Shown here: positions 50,350 to 61,731 of the stretch, one piece after another
Position numbering within the stretch: position 1 is the stretch's first letter
How the letters are laid out: each line of letters begins with the position of its first letter
NCBI GenBank assembly: GCA_964007475.1
Contig: OZ023273.1
Location: 44,517,525-44,581,524 of the forward strand
Direction: 5' to 3'
Source of the DNA: Hybos culiciformis
Taxonomy: Eukaryota > Arthropoda > Insecta > Diptera > Hybotidae
DNA length: 64,000 bases
Program-made: the position numbers and the translations under genes
Notes under the pieces: generated by a model
The model's database searches: none
Seen by the model: only the letters and a program-made list of their open reading frames with translations
Told to the model about the DNA's origin: nothing

Positions 50350-51694
50350 GGCGTCTATCCCTAAAAATGTTTTAAAACGTGATAAATATATACACATATT
50401 ACATTATAGCCACACGTAGCAAACTCTTCAACTCCTTAAATTCGTAATTTTTTTTATAGTCAGTCCATTGAGGCAATTATTGAAAACTATTGATTTTGAT
50501 GCGAAAATGTCAAATAAATTTCTAAATTTCTCTCTGTATGTGTACACTAAATAGAATTTTTTTTTTAAATAAGCTTAAAATCGTTTGAAATATACATAAT
50601 GAAGTTATAACAATTTATTTTCGGAAAAAGATAATGTAAAGTTTTTTTTTATCTCACAATGAAAATAAAAATTAAATACAGAAGTTATATGTTATTGTTT
50701 TTGCCGGTAAAGTCTCGAATTTTTATTATGTTATTTATTTTATAGGTTAGGCATAAAAATCAAGAAACACCAAAACACTTTTTCAATTAACATGCAACCG
50801 GTGGTAATATTTTGGAAAATTAATTTTTCTTTTTCTTAACAAAATGTAAAATCGGGACATTCTTGACCTTGCCAGAAAAGTACTTTATTTTAGAAAGAAA
50901 AATTTCTTACACTATAGACATCAAACTATAGTATACAAACTCAAAGCAAAAAAACCATGTAGTAGAATGATGTATAGACATTAAAAGAAACTGATAGTTT
51001 GAAATCGTAACGTTCTAACAAAATTCTTCATGTTAATGTTAGTTATAAATTGGAGAAATTTTTTGGGAAAGTTATATTCATATAACATTATGTTATATAT
51101 TATGAATCTTTCAGAATTTATAATTTTTAGTTTAAGAATCTACTAAATGTGAAAATTATTTTTACCAACAAAAGTTAATTTTTTGTATTGTTATGTTTAT
51201 TACTAGTATGTAAAACATCAAATTCATAACAACAAGGTTAATTATGATGCATATAGTTACAGAGGGGTGGCAAGATAGTACATATAATAATCTGATAGAT
51301 ATAGTTTATTTTATTTGCCATTTTTTACATCATGTAATCACAAATATTGTACCAGAGCCGATATTGTTCGCCTGTGATTTAATAAAGGCAACAATTTTTA
51401 TAATTTCTATTTTCATCGATATGTAACTTTATAAATTCGTAAAAATAAATTTTTTCAAGTATTTCTGATTTGAATGCTATAATTTAATTTTTGTCAGGAG
51501 GACATACAAAATGAAATAATTTTTCGATAAAACAAAATTTATTTTGACATAAGATTATAAGAATTAAATGCTTTTTAGGGGTCAGTGAGTTTAAATTGAA
51601 ATGCATTTTAAAATATTATTATGTGTGTACATAAGTAAGTTGTGCTTTCACCATTGAAATTCTTATTTTAAATTAAAATTTTTATTTTATTTCA
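50350..51694. other. No gene seen
   Basis: AT-rich. The open frame at 51244-51426 has no recognisable motif. No repeats or splice pairs of note. Confidence 0.4.
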
Positions 51695-52087
51695 TACACG
51701 GAGAGAAATCCAATCAGATATTATGATTATGACGATTGTACATATGCGTAAAGCAGTCAGAGAACTCAGCTCTTAATAACTAATCATAAACCGTAAATAT
51801 TAATCATAAACAATGACTAAGGGTAAAAACAATCACTATGACTGCAAAATCATAAATCCTGCAACCCAATAATATCGATTTCATTTCTTACGTCTTAAAA
51901 GCGAGTAATGGCTGCTATTTTACATAAGAAAATAAAATTTAAGTTTTTTTTATTAATTTTTTTTATTTAATTTTTTTTTATTTAATTTTCATTTATTTAA
52001 TTTTTTTTTATTTTATTTTAATATTTTTTTAATTTATTAAATTTTATTTATTATATTTTTATTAAATTTACAATTTTATTTCTTATG

Positions 52088-52158
52088 TCTTCTTCCGGAT
52101 TCGAACCTGGGTCTTTAGCATTGCAATCCGCCAACACTACCACTCAGCTACGGTATTG
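52088..52158 (-). other. tRNA-like segment (A and B boxes) inside the TIR element
   Basis: On the minus strand TAGCTGAGTGG (52150-52140) is an A-box-like sequence and GGTTCGAATCC (52107-52097) is a perfect B-box. They are 32 bases apart, the spacing seen in real tRNA genes. The region between reads loosely like a tRNA-Cys anticodon arm (TTGCAAT). The acceptor ends do not pair and the T-stem has mismatches, so a functional tRNA is unlikely. It is a tRNA-derived module or SINE head captured by the element. Confidence 0.6.
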
Positions 52159-52209
52159 AAATTTAAAATGTACATAAAATAGAAAATATAAATTTGGTAT
52201 ACACATTTT

Positions 52210-52270
52210 CTGTGTGGTGTGTTGGCTATTTGTAATGTTAAGGACGCAGGTTCGAATCCCGAAGAAAGCA
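52210..52270 (+). other. Second tRNA-like segment, inverted relative to the first
   Basis: GGTTCGAATCC at 52249-52259 is preceded by TTGGCTATTTGTAATGTTAA, which aligns with the first tRNA-like segment in the opposite orientation. The A-box is degraded (TGTGTGGTGTG). Together the two copies form the inner inverted repeat of the element, about 65 bases apart. Confidence 0.6.
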
Positions 52271-53004
52271 AAAAAATTTTGGTTTTTTATTTTTTTTTAG
52301 CGACATTACAGAAAATTTCAACTATGTACTATTATTTTAGTAATTAAAGTAAATAATCTGAATTTTAATCACCGAAAATAAAATAAAAAGTGAAAAAAAA
52401 AATGTTTTTGTATTAATCATAACTTATGACTAGCATGATTAAGCATCATAATTTATGATTTCAGGTAAATCATAAGATAATCACGATGTATAACGTAGTA
52501 ATTATATGCAAAGATTATTCATCTTGCGCGAAGATTTTTAATCATAGGGCTATTTTTTCGTTATGATTAGGAGTCTATGACTGATATAATCATATTGAAT
52601 GAAAAGGCATTTCTCTGCGTGTACAAAAAAAAAAATTATTTCAAGTGAGGATTAAAAATTTTATATTGAATTATTTTGCAAAAATCAAAACATTTGTAAA
52701 GAACTCAATCAATTCAATAACCGTCAACCCAGCCACTCTTTTATGCTATTTTCAAACCTTGATTTAGTTTGGGGTTTTTCTTAGCATTCATATTATCAAA
52801 AAAAAAATGATACCTATTTAATGTATTTTAGATACATAAGATGGAAATATATTTTTATGAACATCAAACGTTTGACTGTTTTTCATTTCAGTTTTTACAT
52901 AATTATAATTGTGTTTTATTTTCGTTAAATACATTTTTTGCCCGTATTTCGTAGATTTAAAATTGAACTTCTATAAGGTAGATTTGGTGAGTCCACTTAA
53001 AAGA

Positions 53005-53062
53005 TACAGTCAAATAAAAATACAGTCAAATGAATTACAGTTAAATGTACTTACGGTCAAAT
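53005..53062 (+). repeat. Four-copy 15-16-bp motif TACAGTCAAAT
   Basis: TACAGTCAAAT or a one-base variant begins at 53005, 53021, 53036 and 53052. It lies within a 102-codon open frame (52909-53217) that I regard as incidental. It may be the subterminal repeat of an old MITE. Confidence 0.65.
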
Positions 53063-53214
53063 TAAAAACAAACGCTCATCGCTTCCAAGTCAAAAAAACC
53101 CGTATTCATAAAAAAAAGCATATAGTTACTGTCTATTTCAGTTATATTCAAGCCATACTGTTCAGTATAATAAATTATTCACGATATGCCCTATTTTGTA
53201 ACTCCACCTGTATT

Positions 53215-54017
53215 TAGGGTTGCCAGAAGTCCCGGTTTTCCGGGATTGTCCCGGTTTTCATGTCGTTTCGTGACGTGCCGAAAAAGGTTCTCGGGATGCT
53301 CAATTGTCCCGGTTTAACATTTTTGACCAAAAAAAAATTAATAAATTTATAAAAAATGTGCCAATTTGTTCAGGTTATGTTACGCTTTGCTTTCATTTTT
53401 CTAATTCTCGATCCTACAATACATCAATCCAGCCTATAAAGATATTGCATGGTAGTATTTGTTTATTTATACATTTTTGTTTTTGTTTATTTAGCTGCAA
53501 GACTTGGCTGAAATTTGGCTGGTACCAATTTTTGTTAGTTAGCATCTTTTATATATAAAATTTGGTTTACTAATTTCATTTTGTATATTATTAGATTTAT
53601 TTTATACCTTCAAGTTCAACATGCCAAAGAGAAAGTGCCAATTTCTAGAAAAATGTACTACAGAATTTCCTTTTATTAAAAAAGGCAAAATTGATACGGA
53701 AGCGTATTGTAGAGATTGCAATTCAAGTTTTAGTATAAGTCATGGTTTATCCGACATTAAAAATCACATTCAAAGTCAGAAACACAAATCTGCAGTTGCT
53801 TCGGCAAGTAAATGAAATGAATATTTATATTTTTTGTTCCTAATTTGAGTTATTAATTTTAAGATATTATTTAATTACGTACTTGACCTTGTTACCATTA
53901 TTACGGTCCTTTTTTTTATATTTATATTAAATAAAATATATTTTTAGTAAATTTTATTAATTTTGTAAAAAAATTCTTTTTGTCCCGATTTTTAGTGGGG
54001 AATATCTGGTAACCCTA
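53215..54017 (+). mobile_element. hAT transposon derivative (803 bp) with 8-bp TSD
   Basis: The left end TAGGGTTGCCAGAAGTCCCG and the right end ATCTGGTAACCCTA (ending at 54017) form inverted repeats; 11 of the first 12 positions match. Flanks carry a perfect 8-bp duplication, CCTGTATT (53207-53214 and 54018-54025), as expected for hAT. Several TGTCCCGGTTT words lie just inside both ends and are probably subterminal transposase-binding repeats. The interior holds one short intact zinc-finger frame but no catalytic domain. The element is an internal-deletion derivative. Confidence 0.93.
53621..53815 (+). CDS. BED/C2H2-type zinc-finger protein of a hAT element (64 aa)
   Basis: The frame encodes a 64-residue basic protein starting M-P-K-R-K-C. 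It contains a zinc-binding pattern Y-C-x2-C (C30, C33) followed by H49 and H55 in an I-K-N-H-x5-H-K arrangement. A conserved-looking F-P-F-I-K-K (16-21) and S-F-S-I-S-H-G (36-42) match what is typical at the N-terminus of insect hAT transposases, where this finger binds the element's own ends. A full transposase would continue for several hundred residues with an RNase-H-like catalytic fold and a dimerisation domain. Here a stop follows at once and the element's right end is only 200 bp away. The frame has no stops or shifts of its own. It could be a bare DNA-binding protein able to compete with active transposase, or simply the surviving first piece of one. Function is inferred; expression is unknown. 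Confidence 0.7.
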   Translation: MPKRKCQFLEKCTTEFPFIKKGKIDTEAYCRDCNSSFSISHGLSDIKNHIQSQKHKSAVASASK

Positions 54018-54025
54018 CCTGTATT

Positions 54026-54851
54026 ATATAGATACATATATGAATAAATTCGGTTTGCTAAAATCTAAATTGTATTTTCACATCATGCATACATGTAGAT
54101 ATATTTGTCATAGTTTGACGATGATTTTAAAATGTTTAAAGAATATTAAAAATCTGTATCTAAAAAAACGAATAATATTTAAAACAAAGAGGCTAAATAT
54201 TTTATTATTTGCTCATTCATATATAATAAAAAGAATTTTAATTTATTTTCTTTATATAAAAAATAATATGATTGCCATCATGATCACACATAACATCCTT
54301 ATGATTAAAAAAAATAAATAAATTATATAAAAACAAAATAAAATTTATTACTAAACATTAATTGAATTACAAGTACTGATGCGTTGAACATCATCAAATT
54401 ATTATTATATTTCGTTCTCTTTATTTCGCAGTAAATTTTTTTAATTAAAAAAATAAAAAGAAGGAAAATGAAGGTTTTTTGATAGAGGTGACGTATTTCT
54501 TTCAAGAATTTAACACCTGCTTTCCAAATAATTCAAACAGACATGCATTCATTAAGAATTCTCTTACAAAAATAAGTTTATTTCAATCACACGGAATTTT
54601 TGATTTGTGGGTGATCTTGCATGTTGAATTTTCAATTTATTACGCTCTTATCATTTTCGCTTGTGTCTTGAACTTAAATAATCCTTTTTCTTGACAGAGA
54701 ATAGATTTCTAAGAAATCTGAAAGCTTTACTTAATTATACAGAATTGTGCATTATATCAATTAAGCACATTTCAAATAAAAATTATTTTTGTTTTAACCA
54801 GCTTATTTTAAGTCTATGATGATGCAGGTAATGACATTAATCGTCTTACGT
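54026..54851. other. No gene seen
   Basis: AT-rich; open frames at 54040-54321, 54323-54505 (minus) and 54479-54694 overlap one another and have AT-driven composition. Confidence 0.4.
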
Positions 54852-55115
54852 CTTGTTCAGATTGAGATAGTTAAACATGTTCCGGACCGGAGAGTGACTC
54901 AAGGTAAATGTCGTGCGTAGTAGGCGCGAGTTTATCCTTGACCTAACTTCGTACATTTTCAATTTGTTGAGCACAAATTAATTTAAGTTTATCTCCGACA
55001 TTATTTGAAATTCAGGCAAAACATTTAAACATATGATACATTGTGTGCGAACGGTTGATTTTCAAAAAATAGTTAAGTGCTTGCGAACATGTTTAAACAT
55101 ATCAAACAGAACAAG
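54852..55115. mobile_element. TIR MITE, 264 bp
   Basis: The left end CTTGTTCAGATTGAGATAG then TTAAACATGTTC, and the reverse complement of the right end (CTTGTTCTGTTTGATATG then TTTAAACATGTTC), match at 26 of 31 positions. Inside, TCAAGGTAAA near 54898 and TTTATCCTTGA near 54932 form a second inverted pair around a GC-rich core (GCGTAGTAGGCGCGAG). No target duplication could be fixed and there is no frame. Confidence 0.75.
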
Positions 55116-56690
55116 GCATTAGGTGATAATTCTATTTGGCTATAATATCAAATTTTTTACTTAATTCATTATTCTTGCTAAATAAAGATAAAAATTTCGC
55201 GATGAGCCTTTCAATTGCTAATCATTCAACTGGCGCGACTAAACTGATAAAAGTTGATTTCTTAATGTGGGGTTCATATTTTGATTTATAATTTTAATGT
55301 AATCATTCTCAATTTTTTGGATTCAAAGATGTATATCATGTGAGTCGGAATTTTAATAATATTTTCTTTTCAAATAATTTTCAACATTATTTTTAACGTT
55401 TTACTTAATTTTTCTACAGTCTCAAGATAAATATACATACATGTACAAAAAAATTGTATGTAAATAAATAATTTTGATTGAAAAACATTTAAAATATAAC
55501 GTTAATTCCTTTCTTGTTTTTGAAGAACACGATTAATGATGAAAAAAATGCCATAATTTAAGTTTACATCTAACTGGCGCCTTCGTAAATGACAAGAAAA
55601 TTTGCAACAAATTTAACTTAAGATTAATTTTATTATTTTACGTTTTCTCATTCTCATACAAGAAAATGAATATCCTTGCTTTTTAATTTGTTGTTTTATA
55701 ATTTCTGATGTTTGTTTATATTGTAAATACGAGTGAGTGAAAATAAAATTAAAAAAGTAGACTAATATTTATGTGGGTCGGATTATTTGACCTATAAGTG
55801 AATTTTTTTTTTTAATTTATGTATATACATATATTGTATTAAGGAGTTAGATTAAGAGTTTAAAATTTTTAATAATAAAATTTCACAATTTATGTTATAC
55901 AGTATAAGATAACTTGATAAAATTACCTGAATGACCTGGTCATTTTAAAATTCCTAAAGTTGAAACCTAATTTTAATATTTAAATAGTTCTCAATTTTTG
56001 AACGGACTCTAGCCAAGAAAAATCTGTCCCAAAGAAAGTTCGTTTTTCACTTCCATCATAATTTTATTTCATTTCTGTAAATCTACCTAATGTATATTAA
56101 ATAATATATTAGCTTGAGTTAAGAATTTATTAATTTAATGGATGAAATAAAACAGCTCGAATGAATCCAAACATACGATAACGGCAAGAAGATCGCAGCA
56201 AATCGACCAAATTTAAGTTTTCACATAACGTTTACTTAATTTTGAACAACTAATTGGAAACTAAAAACAATAAATCATACTTCGTAAATATATACAATAT
56301 ACATACATACATTAATATCAGATAAATGAGCATAAATATACTGTGTTCATTACGAAAATATATATTATAATTTTCTGGGGCGATTGTTGAATTGATTTTT
56401 GAGCATCTTTATGTATTATATTGCTACAAAAATAAATAATATTCACAGTATTAAAGCTATTGTGTGATCGTGAATGATCTTCACTTAAGTAATAATCGCA
56501 TGCAATTATAACAACTAAATATAATTATCTTGTCAAAACATTTAATAATTAGCTCTTGCTGTTTAAAAAATAAATTAACGTAAATAAACAATTTTTTGTT
56601 TTAACATTAGCTATTCATTTATGTATCGTCACATTGATTTCAGTAACGTGTTTGGCATAGATATAATGAACTATATTACTATGTAATGAA
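55116..56690. other. No gene seen
   Basis: AT-rich filler with TACATA words near 55430-55445 and 56290-56310. No repeats, domains or splice pairs were recognised. Confidence 0.4.
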
Positions 56691-56880
56691 CTATACCCTG
56701 GTGAGAGCATATAAATTCGTTGTCCCGTCTCAGATAATCTCACACTTCAGGTTGTCTGTAAGTGAACAAGATTTCGTTTATTTTGACATCTTTAAGGTTG
56801 AAATCGGTCAAGTAGTTTAAAAGTTATAAGTATTTAAGTACGCGTCAGACAGACTGATAAAAAGTGAAAAAATATAGTCC
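56691..56880 (+). mobile_element. Possible transposon-derived patch
   Basis: A higher-complexity patch includes GGTTGAAATCGGTCAAGTAG followed by a long AGTTATAAGTA stretch and ACGCGTCAGACAGACTGATA. The phrase AATCGGT-AAGTAGTTT followed by GTTAT and then CAGACAGAC is common near the ends of dispersed insect repeats. Boundaries are not defined. Confidence 0.35.
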
Positions 56881-59800
56881 GTTTTTGACAATTTTTGAAC
56901 TTACTCATTCTGAGAGTTTATTTAATCAATCGGTTTTTGAAATTCCATTTTATATATTTAGAATTTTAATAAATATAAGAAGTAATAATAGCAATATATT
57001 AATAATTTAATAATAATAGCAATATATTTTATCCTTTTATTTAAAACTATTTGAAACTATTGGAGATACATAAATGTAAAGTTATAAGTATAAACCACCA
57101 ATTTTCAAGACAGGATTTTCCTTTCTATTTAACTATTTCATTCCAACTTGGAAATTTATTTATTGAAAATAAATTTTCTCACATTTTTCTTAAATCTACC
57201 TGAAGCCTAACTTTTTAAATATATAAAAAAAAATATTCATCTTATATTATTATTAAAGAAATATCAGTTTTAATTTATAAAACCCAATACATCATTTAAA
57301 AACGCCTAGTCTGAATATAATGACGCAATAAAAATTAGACCTCATTTTCGAAAAATATTGAAATCCCCATAAATTAAGGAACGATCATCATGTATTGAAA
57401 GATGTTCTCACTTTCTGAAGAAAACAATATTAAATAAAAAAAAAAGTTAATGTGTTTTCCTGATTCATATATGCCATGACTATAAATTTCTTATTTAACC
57501 ACCACCAAAGTTTTTTAAGGAGTTACCTTTTAAAATACACTTTTTTCATGCGTTATTTATGGTTAGGTGGTTTCTTTGAAAGAATTATTCTATAAAAATG
57601 TGTTACAACAATATTTATTTTTAACCGATCATAAATTAAATATTTTTATCATTTATACTTTTATGTTCAACGAATTCAATTTGTCCGTCCTTATCTTTTT
57701 TGTTTGTTGATTTCTAGAAAATATTTAAACTTCTTATTTCAATTGCAAGTGATGTGCGAGTCGCAAACTTGTTTATCAATTTTTCGATACAATTTTTAGT
57801 CCAAAGCCCTAACGATATTATTACAAATGTATTGCTTAAAATTTTAGATATATACTTTTTAAATCCAAACTTTTGAAACAAATTCATTAACCGGTTTAGT
57901 TCAAAATAAAATTTTTAATAATTCAACAACCCATTAAACCTTTTTGTATATAATTTTTGAGCATTTTTTTTAATTTTCAGGATTTTGCAATCGTACTTAT
58001 CTGCTTTAACTTGAGTCTTTAAATTTGATCGCTGAAAAAGGTATAATTTCGAAGTTTAAAAATTATATTCAAAATTAAGCAATTGGCGTGAGCTAAAATT
58101 TTTATTAATCTAAATTATAACCCAAAAATGACTCAACTTTATACAAATGCCTTACTTCATTCAAAGCTCTTAACCAACAGAATATGAAATAAATTTTACC
58201 TGTAAGTAGAGTCAGATTTAATTTAATATTAAATAAAAAGGATTAAATTAAAGGTAAAACCAAATAAAAACCCTAAAAACAAAAAGATCGATTCTAATTT
58301 TATATTGTTATATCTCACTTTGAACGATTTTCAATTATATTCGTTTTTGTTTTTTGTACTTTTTTGTATTATGTTCCTTTTTTAGTACTTAAGTATTTCT
58401 TGAACCACAAAAGCAATTGAAAAGTAATTGAAAAGTTAGCAAATATGATTGAGAATAATATTAAAGCTAAAAAAATTCTTAATTTTTTTTTAGAACAGAG
58501 CCAAATGTGTGACATATGTCATATTTTGCTTCAGTCGTTGTTAGAAAAAGTAAAACTATTGATGTTTTTCAATTAAGTATTTGACGCAAACCTATCGGCT
58601 ACAACACATTTGCAATAAATAAAAGAGAATTTTTGTTTGATTGTTACAAAGAATTGTATGCGAACATGCACCTATATATAATATAATTTTTATTACAGAG
58701 AAAAAAATATCCGCATACTTTTGTCAGTCTGTTTGATTCATGTACATATATTAACTAACACATTAATCATTTGAAATTTAAATAAAAAATGTAATTATTC
58801 AATTATTTGAAAATGACGTTGATTACGAGTATTAATGAAAATTTCTTTAATATCTGCTCTGATTGAAAAGTATTTTGCTAAGATAAAAATATATTTTAAA
58901 ATAAGAATTTTAATCGGAATTTAGATGAGATTACGATAATAGTTTCTTTTTCATTGAAAATGAATACATGATATTTCGCATATATAACATTAACTAAAAG
59001 TTTTTTTTAATAATTGTGTAGGTACATAAATTATTTGAAGGTGTTTATACAACAAACTTATTTATATACAATAAATATGATATTAATAACTTTCGCATTC
59101 TAAAATAGTACACAAATATGCACAAATAAAAGCTTTTTATCTGTAAATACAGAATTTTCCAAAAAAAAGTTATTGGCAAACACTAAAATTGACATAATTA
59201 ATTTTCAAAATTAAGTTAAGAGTCCTCGAATTTAGATTAAAAATATTTTCTATTTTCTATTTTTTTTTGTTTATTTGCTCTATTGGAAACTAAATTAAAT
59301 TCAAACCAGTTTTCTAAAATAAATATGTATATTTTTTTCTACAAACAGATCATAATAGCCAAGGGTTCCCCAAAGGTTGCGAGAATCAAACAAAATAAAA
59401 ATATAATATTTTTATAGTACCTACTTTTGATTTTCTTCTTTTCGTTTTTTTTTTTTGTACCTACCTTGTTTTTTCTTTGAAGTCTTTGTTTTTAATTTTT
59501 TTATTTTTAAGTATTTTCCAAACGAATTCACTTTATAATCAAAAAAATTAAAATGGTAAAGGCAAATTGCAGAACAAAAAGGAGATGATCTTTATTCACA
59601 ATATACAAATGTTTAGATATAAGGCAGTTTTTTTCTATATAGCGAGATCATGTTAACCGTTGAATGAAACTTGACAAAATTTTTAAGAAACTTATTTGTT
59701 AGTCGAATCGAATCTATCATGTATTTTAAATGAATAATTTAACATACACCAAAACACATGGCAAAGTTATGAATTATGAAATATCAACAAGTTAAGTGAG

Positions 59801-59920
59801 GGCGTCTATTATTAATTAAGACACTTTCGAGTTACCAGCAATTTAGTTTTATGATAAATTTGAATAATTTTAGAATTGATAATGTTCTTTGTGTATATAA
59901 ATACTTTGTTGGAATGGATA
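56881..59920. other. No gene seen
   Basis: AT-rich. An 18-bp word TAATAATAGCAATATATT is duplicated at 56983 and 57011. Nothing else of note. Confidence 0.4.
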
Positions 59921-60198
59921 CGTGTTCCCTGGAAGTAAAGGCCCTACTTCCTCAACTTCAAGTATTTTCACGCCAAACACGTACCGCTTCAACGTCACAC
60001 CCATTCTTCGTCAAAATTCCTAGATGTGATAGAACGATCTTCGGAGATTCGTTTTCAATTCGCACCTCGAGAATGTGGAATGCTCTCCCATCTAAACTGT
60101 TCCCGTCAGCTGGCGGACGCTTGATTTACGACTTGCGCCGCTTTAAGAAGAGTGTAAATGATTATCTACTTACTGTCCCACTTTTTAATCCCGTCTAA
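59914..60198 (+). pseudogene. Reverse-transcriptase C-terminal fragment (Jockey/CR1-like LINE)
   Basis: The frame (open from 59851) encodes a run with T-S-H-P-F-F-V-K-I-P-R-C, then F-G-D-S-F-S-I-R-T-S, then R-M-W-N-A-L-P, a proline-containing loop and L-R-R-F-K-K-S-V-N-D-Y-L, ending at a stop at 60196. The R-x-W-N-x-L-P box followed about 20 residues later by a F-K-x3-N-x-Y-L helix is the typical end of ORF2 in Jockey-, CR1- and I-like insect LINEs. The box lies downstream of the polymerase thumb. The palm motifs, including the catalytic aspartates, and the endonuclease are absent, so no activity is possible. The upstream 20 or so codons of the frame (59851-59913) are host DNA read through by chance. 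The clade is not resolved by so short a piece. Confidence 0.8.
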
Positions 60199-60296
60199 AC
60201 TTCCTGTCCTCATTACCAAATCCATACTTCTTACAGTATAAAAGGTATCCCACCTAGTGATTTGGTAACTTTAATAAAAAAAAAATATATATATAT
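59925..60296 (+). mobile_element. 5'-truncated non-LTR retrotransposon (LINE) 3' end
   Basis: The segment comprises the C-terminal tail of a reverse-transcriptase polyprotein, a short 3' UTR (60199 onward, including GTGATTTGGTAACTTTAATA) and an A-rich tail running into an AT microsatellite (60274-60296). This order is what remains after target-primed reverse transcription aborts early. The 5' boundary is approximate. No target-site duplication was recognised in the AT-rich flanks. Confidence 0.8.
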
Positions 60297-61442
60297 TGCC
60301 TTATATCTCTATATATACTAAACTCTGCCTATTATAGTAATACTAACTTATATTATATCTTAAAAAAGGATTGCTGTCTCCATTTAGCAGATTATATTTA
60401 TTGCACTAAAAACGTATACCTACTACACAACATGTACTTTCCCGATCGAAACAATTGAAGTGTGCTTTTTTTTCTGCTGATCTGGATGGTACAATATTAC
60501 TTTGGATTATTTTTATGATAATTTAATAATATTGTATAATCCAAATTCAATTCGCGGTTAAATAAAAAAAAATAATAACACAAAAAAAATAAAGATTTTT
60601 AAAATTATTGCATATAATTTCGTGAATTAAAGTCTTCCATTAGGAGAGCAATTTTAAAAACACTTCCGGTTAATTGTCCGTTTATATATAATTATATATA
60701 ACTATATAAATAAGTATGTTAATATATATGTTTTTATGCATATTTTATTTGTTAAATTTAAAAATCCACATAAAAATGCAAAATTGAAATGAAAATCACA
60801 AGTTTCTTTTAATGTCTGTTTTAAGTTTAGCGCATTTCGTTCATAAGGTTTTTTTTTTGTTACAACGTAATCGATGCAATTTTTATTTTATTTTTTTTTC
60901 TTATGCGCCAGAGATTAATATTGAAACTAATATTTAATGGCAGTTCTTAGGATTTCGATATTATTTCTGTTTTCAAAATTAATGGATTTATTTGTCAAAA
61001 TAGACAAACAAAATTATTAAATAAAAATGAAGAGATTATCTTAATTTTTTTTAGTTGATTTTTTTTTTGTCTAGTTATTTTAAGCTGCTTTTTTTTTTTT
61101 TAATTTCCTTGCGATTAAAATAATATTAATGACTTAGTTATCATAATGAAAATAAAATACTAAATAGTATAGAAAAAGACAAGAAAAGAAAAGAAAAGAA
61201 AAATATGTATATTGTCGAAAGATTGGCAGGTTGAAAAAAATTAAATCTATGCATATTTTGAAAGGTACGTATATAAAATTATACAAATCAACCTTAGTGT
61301 TGAACAGAATGCTATAAGATAGTTATACAATTTTTCTCTTTTCATTTTAATTAAAACTTTAGTTTGTTCATTTTTGATACATATACATAACACAAATAGT
61401 TTCAGCATAGTGAATAATTTTACAGAAACTGTAATCAAATTT
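60297..61442. other. No gene seen; AAAAG microsatellite
   Basis: AT-rich with an (AAAAG)4 run at about 61180-61202. A 63-codon minus-strand frame at 61247-61438 is not convincing. Confidence 0.45.
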
Positions 61443-61704
61443 CTCAGTACTGTTCGCCTAAATTGAAAAATTCCCTATTTCAAAATTCTATATGCCGAAA
61501 TTCTATTAATCAAAATTCTAAATTTCGACACACATTATTTTGAAATACAAAAATTGGACATCAATTATTTTAAAATACAGAACTTGGACGTACAAAATTT
61601 TTGTAATACAGAAATTCGACAAAAAAACTATAAAATTCAGAATATTAGAAATACAGAATTTTAATAGTATGTACAGAATTTTGACGTACATACAGAATTT
61701 CGAC
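61443..61704. repeat. Array of TACAGAATTTYGAC cores (locus C)
   Basis: At least six forward copies of TACAGAATTTYGAC or variants start near 61546, 61576, 61607, 61652, 61672 and 61691. The left part (61480-61530) carries the related core in reverse orientation (CAAAATTCTA, CGAAATTCTA, CAAAATTCTA), so the array is built head to head. The two opposed open frames here (61518-61727 minus and 61540-61731 plus) are repeats being read as Phe/Cys/Tyr-rich and Lys/Ile/Tyr-rich peptides and are not genes. Confidence 0.7.
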
Positions 61705-61731
61705 TGCAACCGAAGTAAATGTGCCATTTGA

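Larger units (their letters stand above)
51695..52623. mobile_element. Foldback-like TIR element with TA ends and tRNA-like arms
   Basis: CACGGAGAGAAAT at 51697 is mirrored by ATTTCTCTGCGTG ending at 52621. Both are flanked by TA, which could be a TA target duplication as in Tc1/mariner-type MITEs. Subterminal regions are packed with ATCATAA/TTATGAT words in both orientations, at least a dozen in all. Towards the centre lie two inverted tRNA-like segments (52088-52158 minus, 52210-52270 plus). Between the left arm and the left tRNA-like segment is an AT-only tract (51943-52080). There is no transposase frame, so it is non-autonomous. Confidence 0.75.

Noticed and set aside
52088..52158. Functional tRNA gene (Cys-like)
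   Set aside because: A and B boxes are good but acceptor arms do not pair and the T-stem has mismatches; it is duplicated in inverted form inside a TIR element.
52909..53217. 102-codon open frame
   Set aside because: Contains the phased TACAGTCAAAT repeat and runs into the hAT target duplication; no domain recognised.
53304..53558. 84-codon open frame inside the hAT element
   Set aside because: Lies in a different frame from the zinc-finger protein, Phe/Cys/Ser-rich and without motifs; likely chance.
61518..61731. Two opposed 63- to 69-codon frames
   Set aside because: They are the two strands of the TACAGAATTTYGAC array read as protein.
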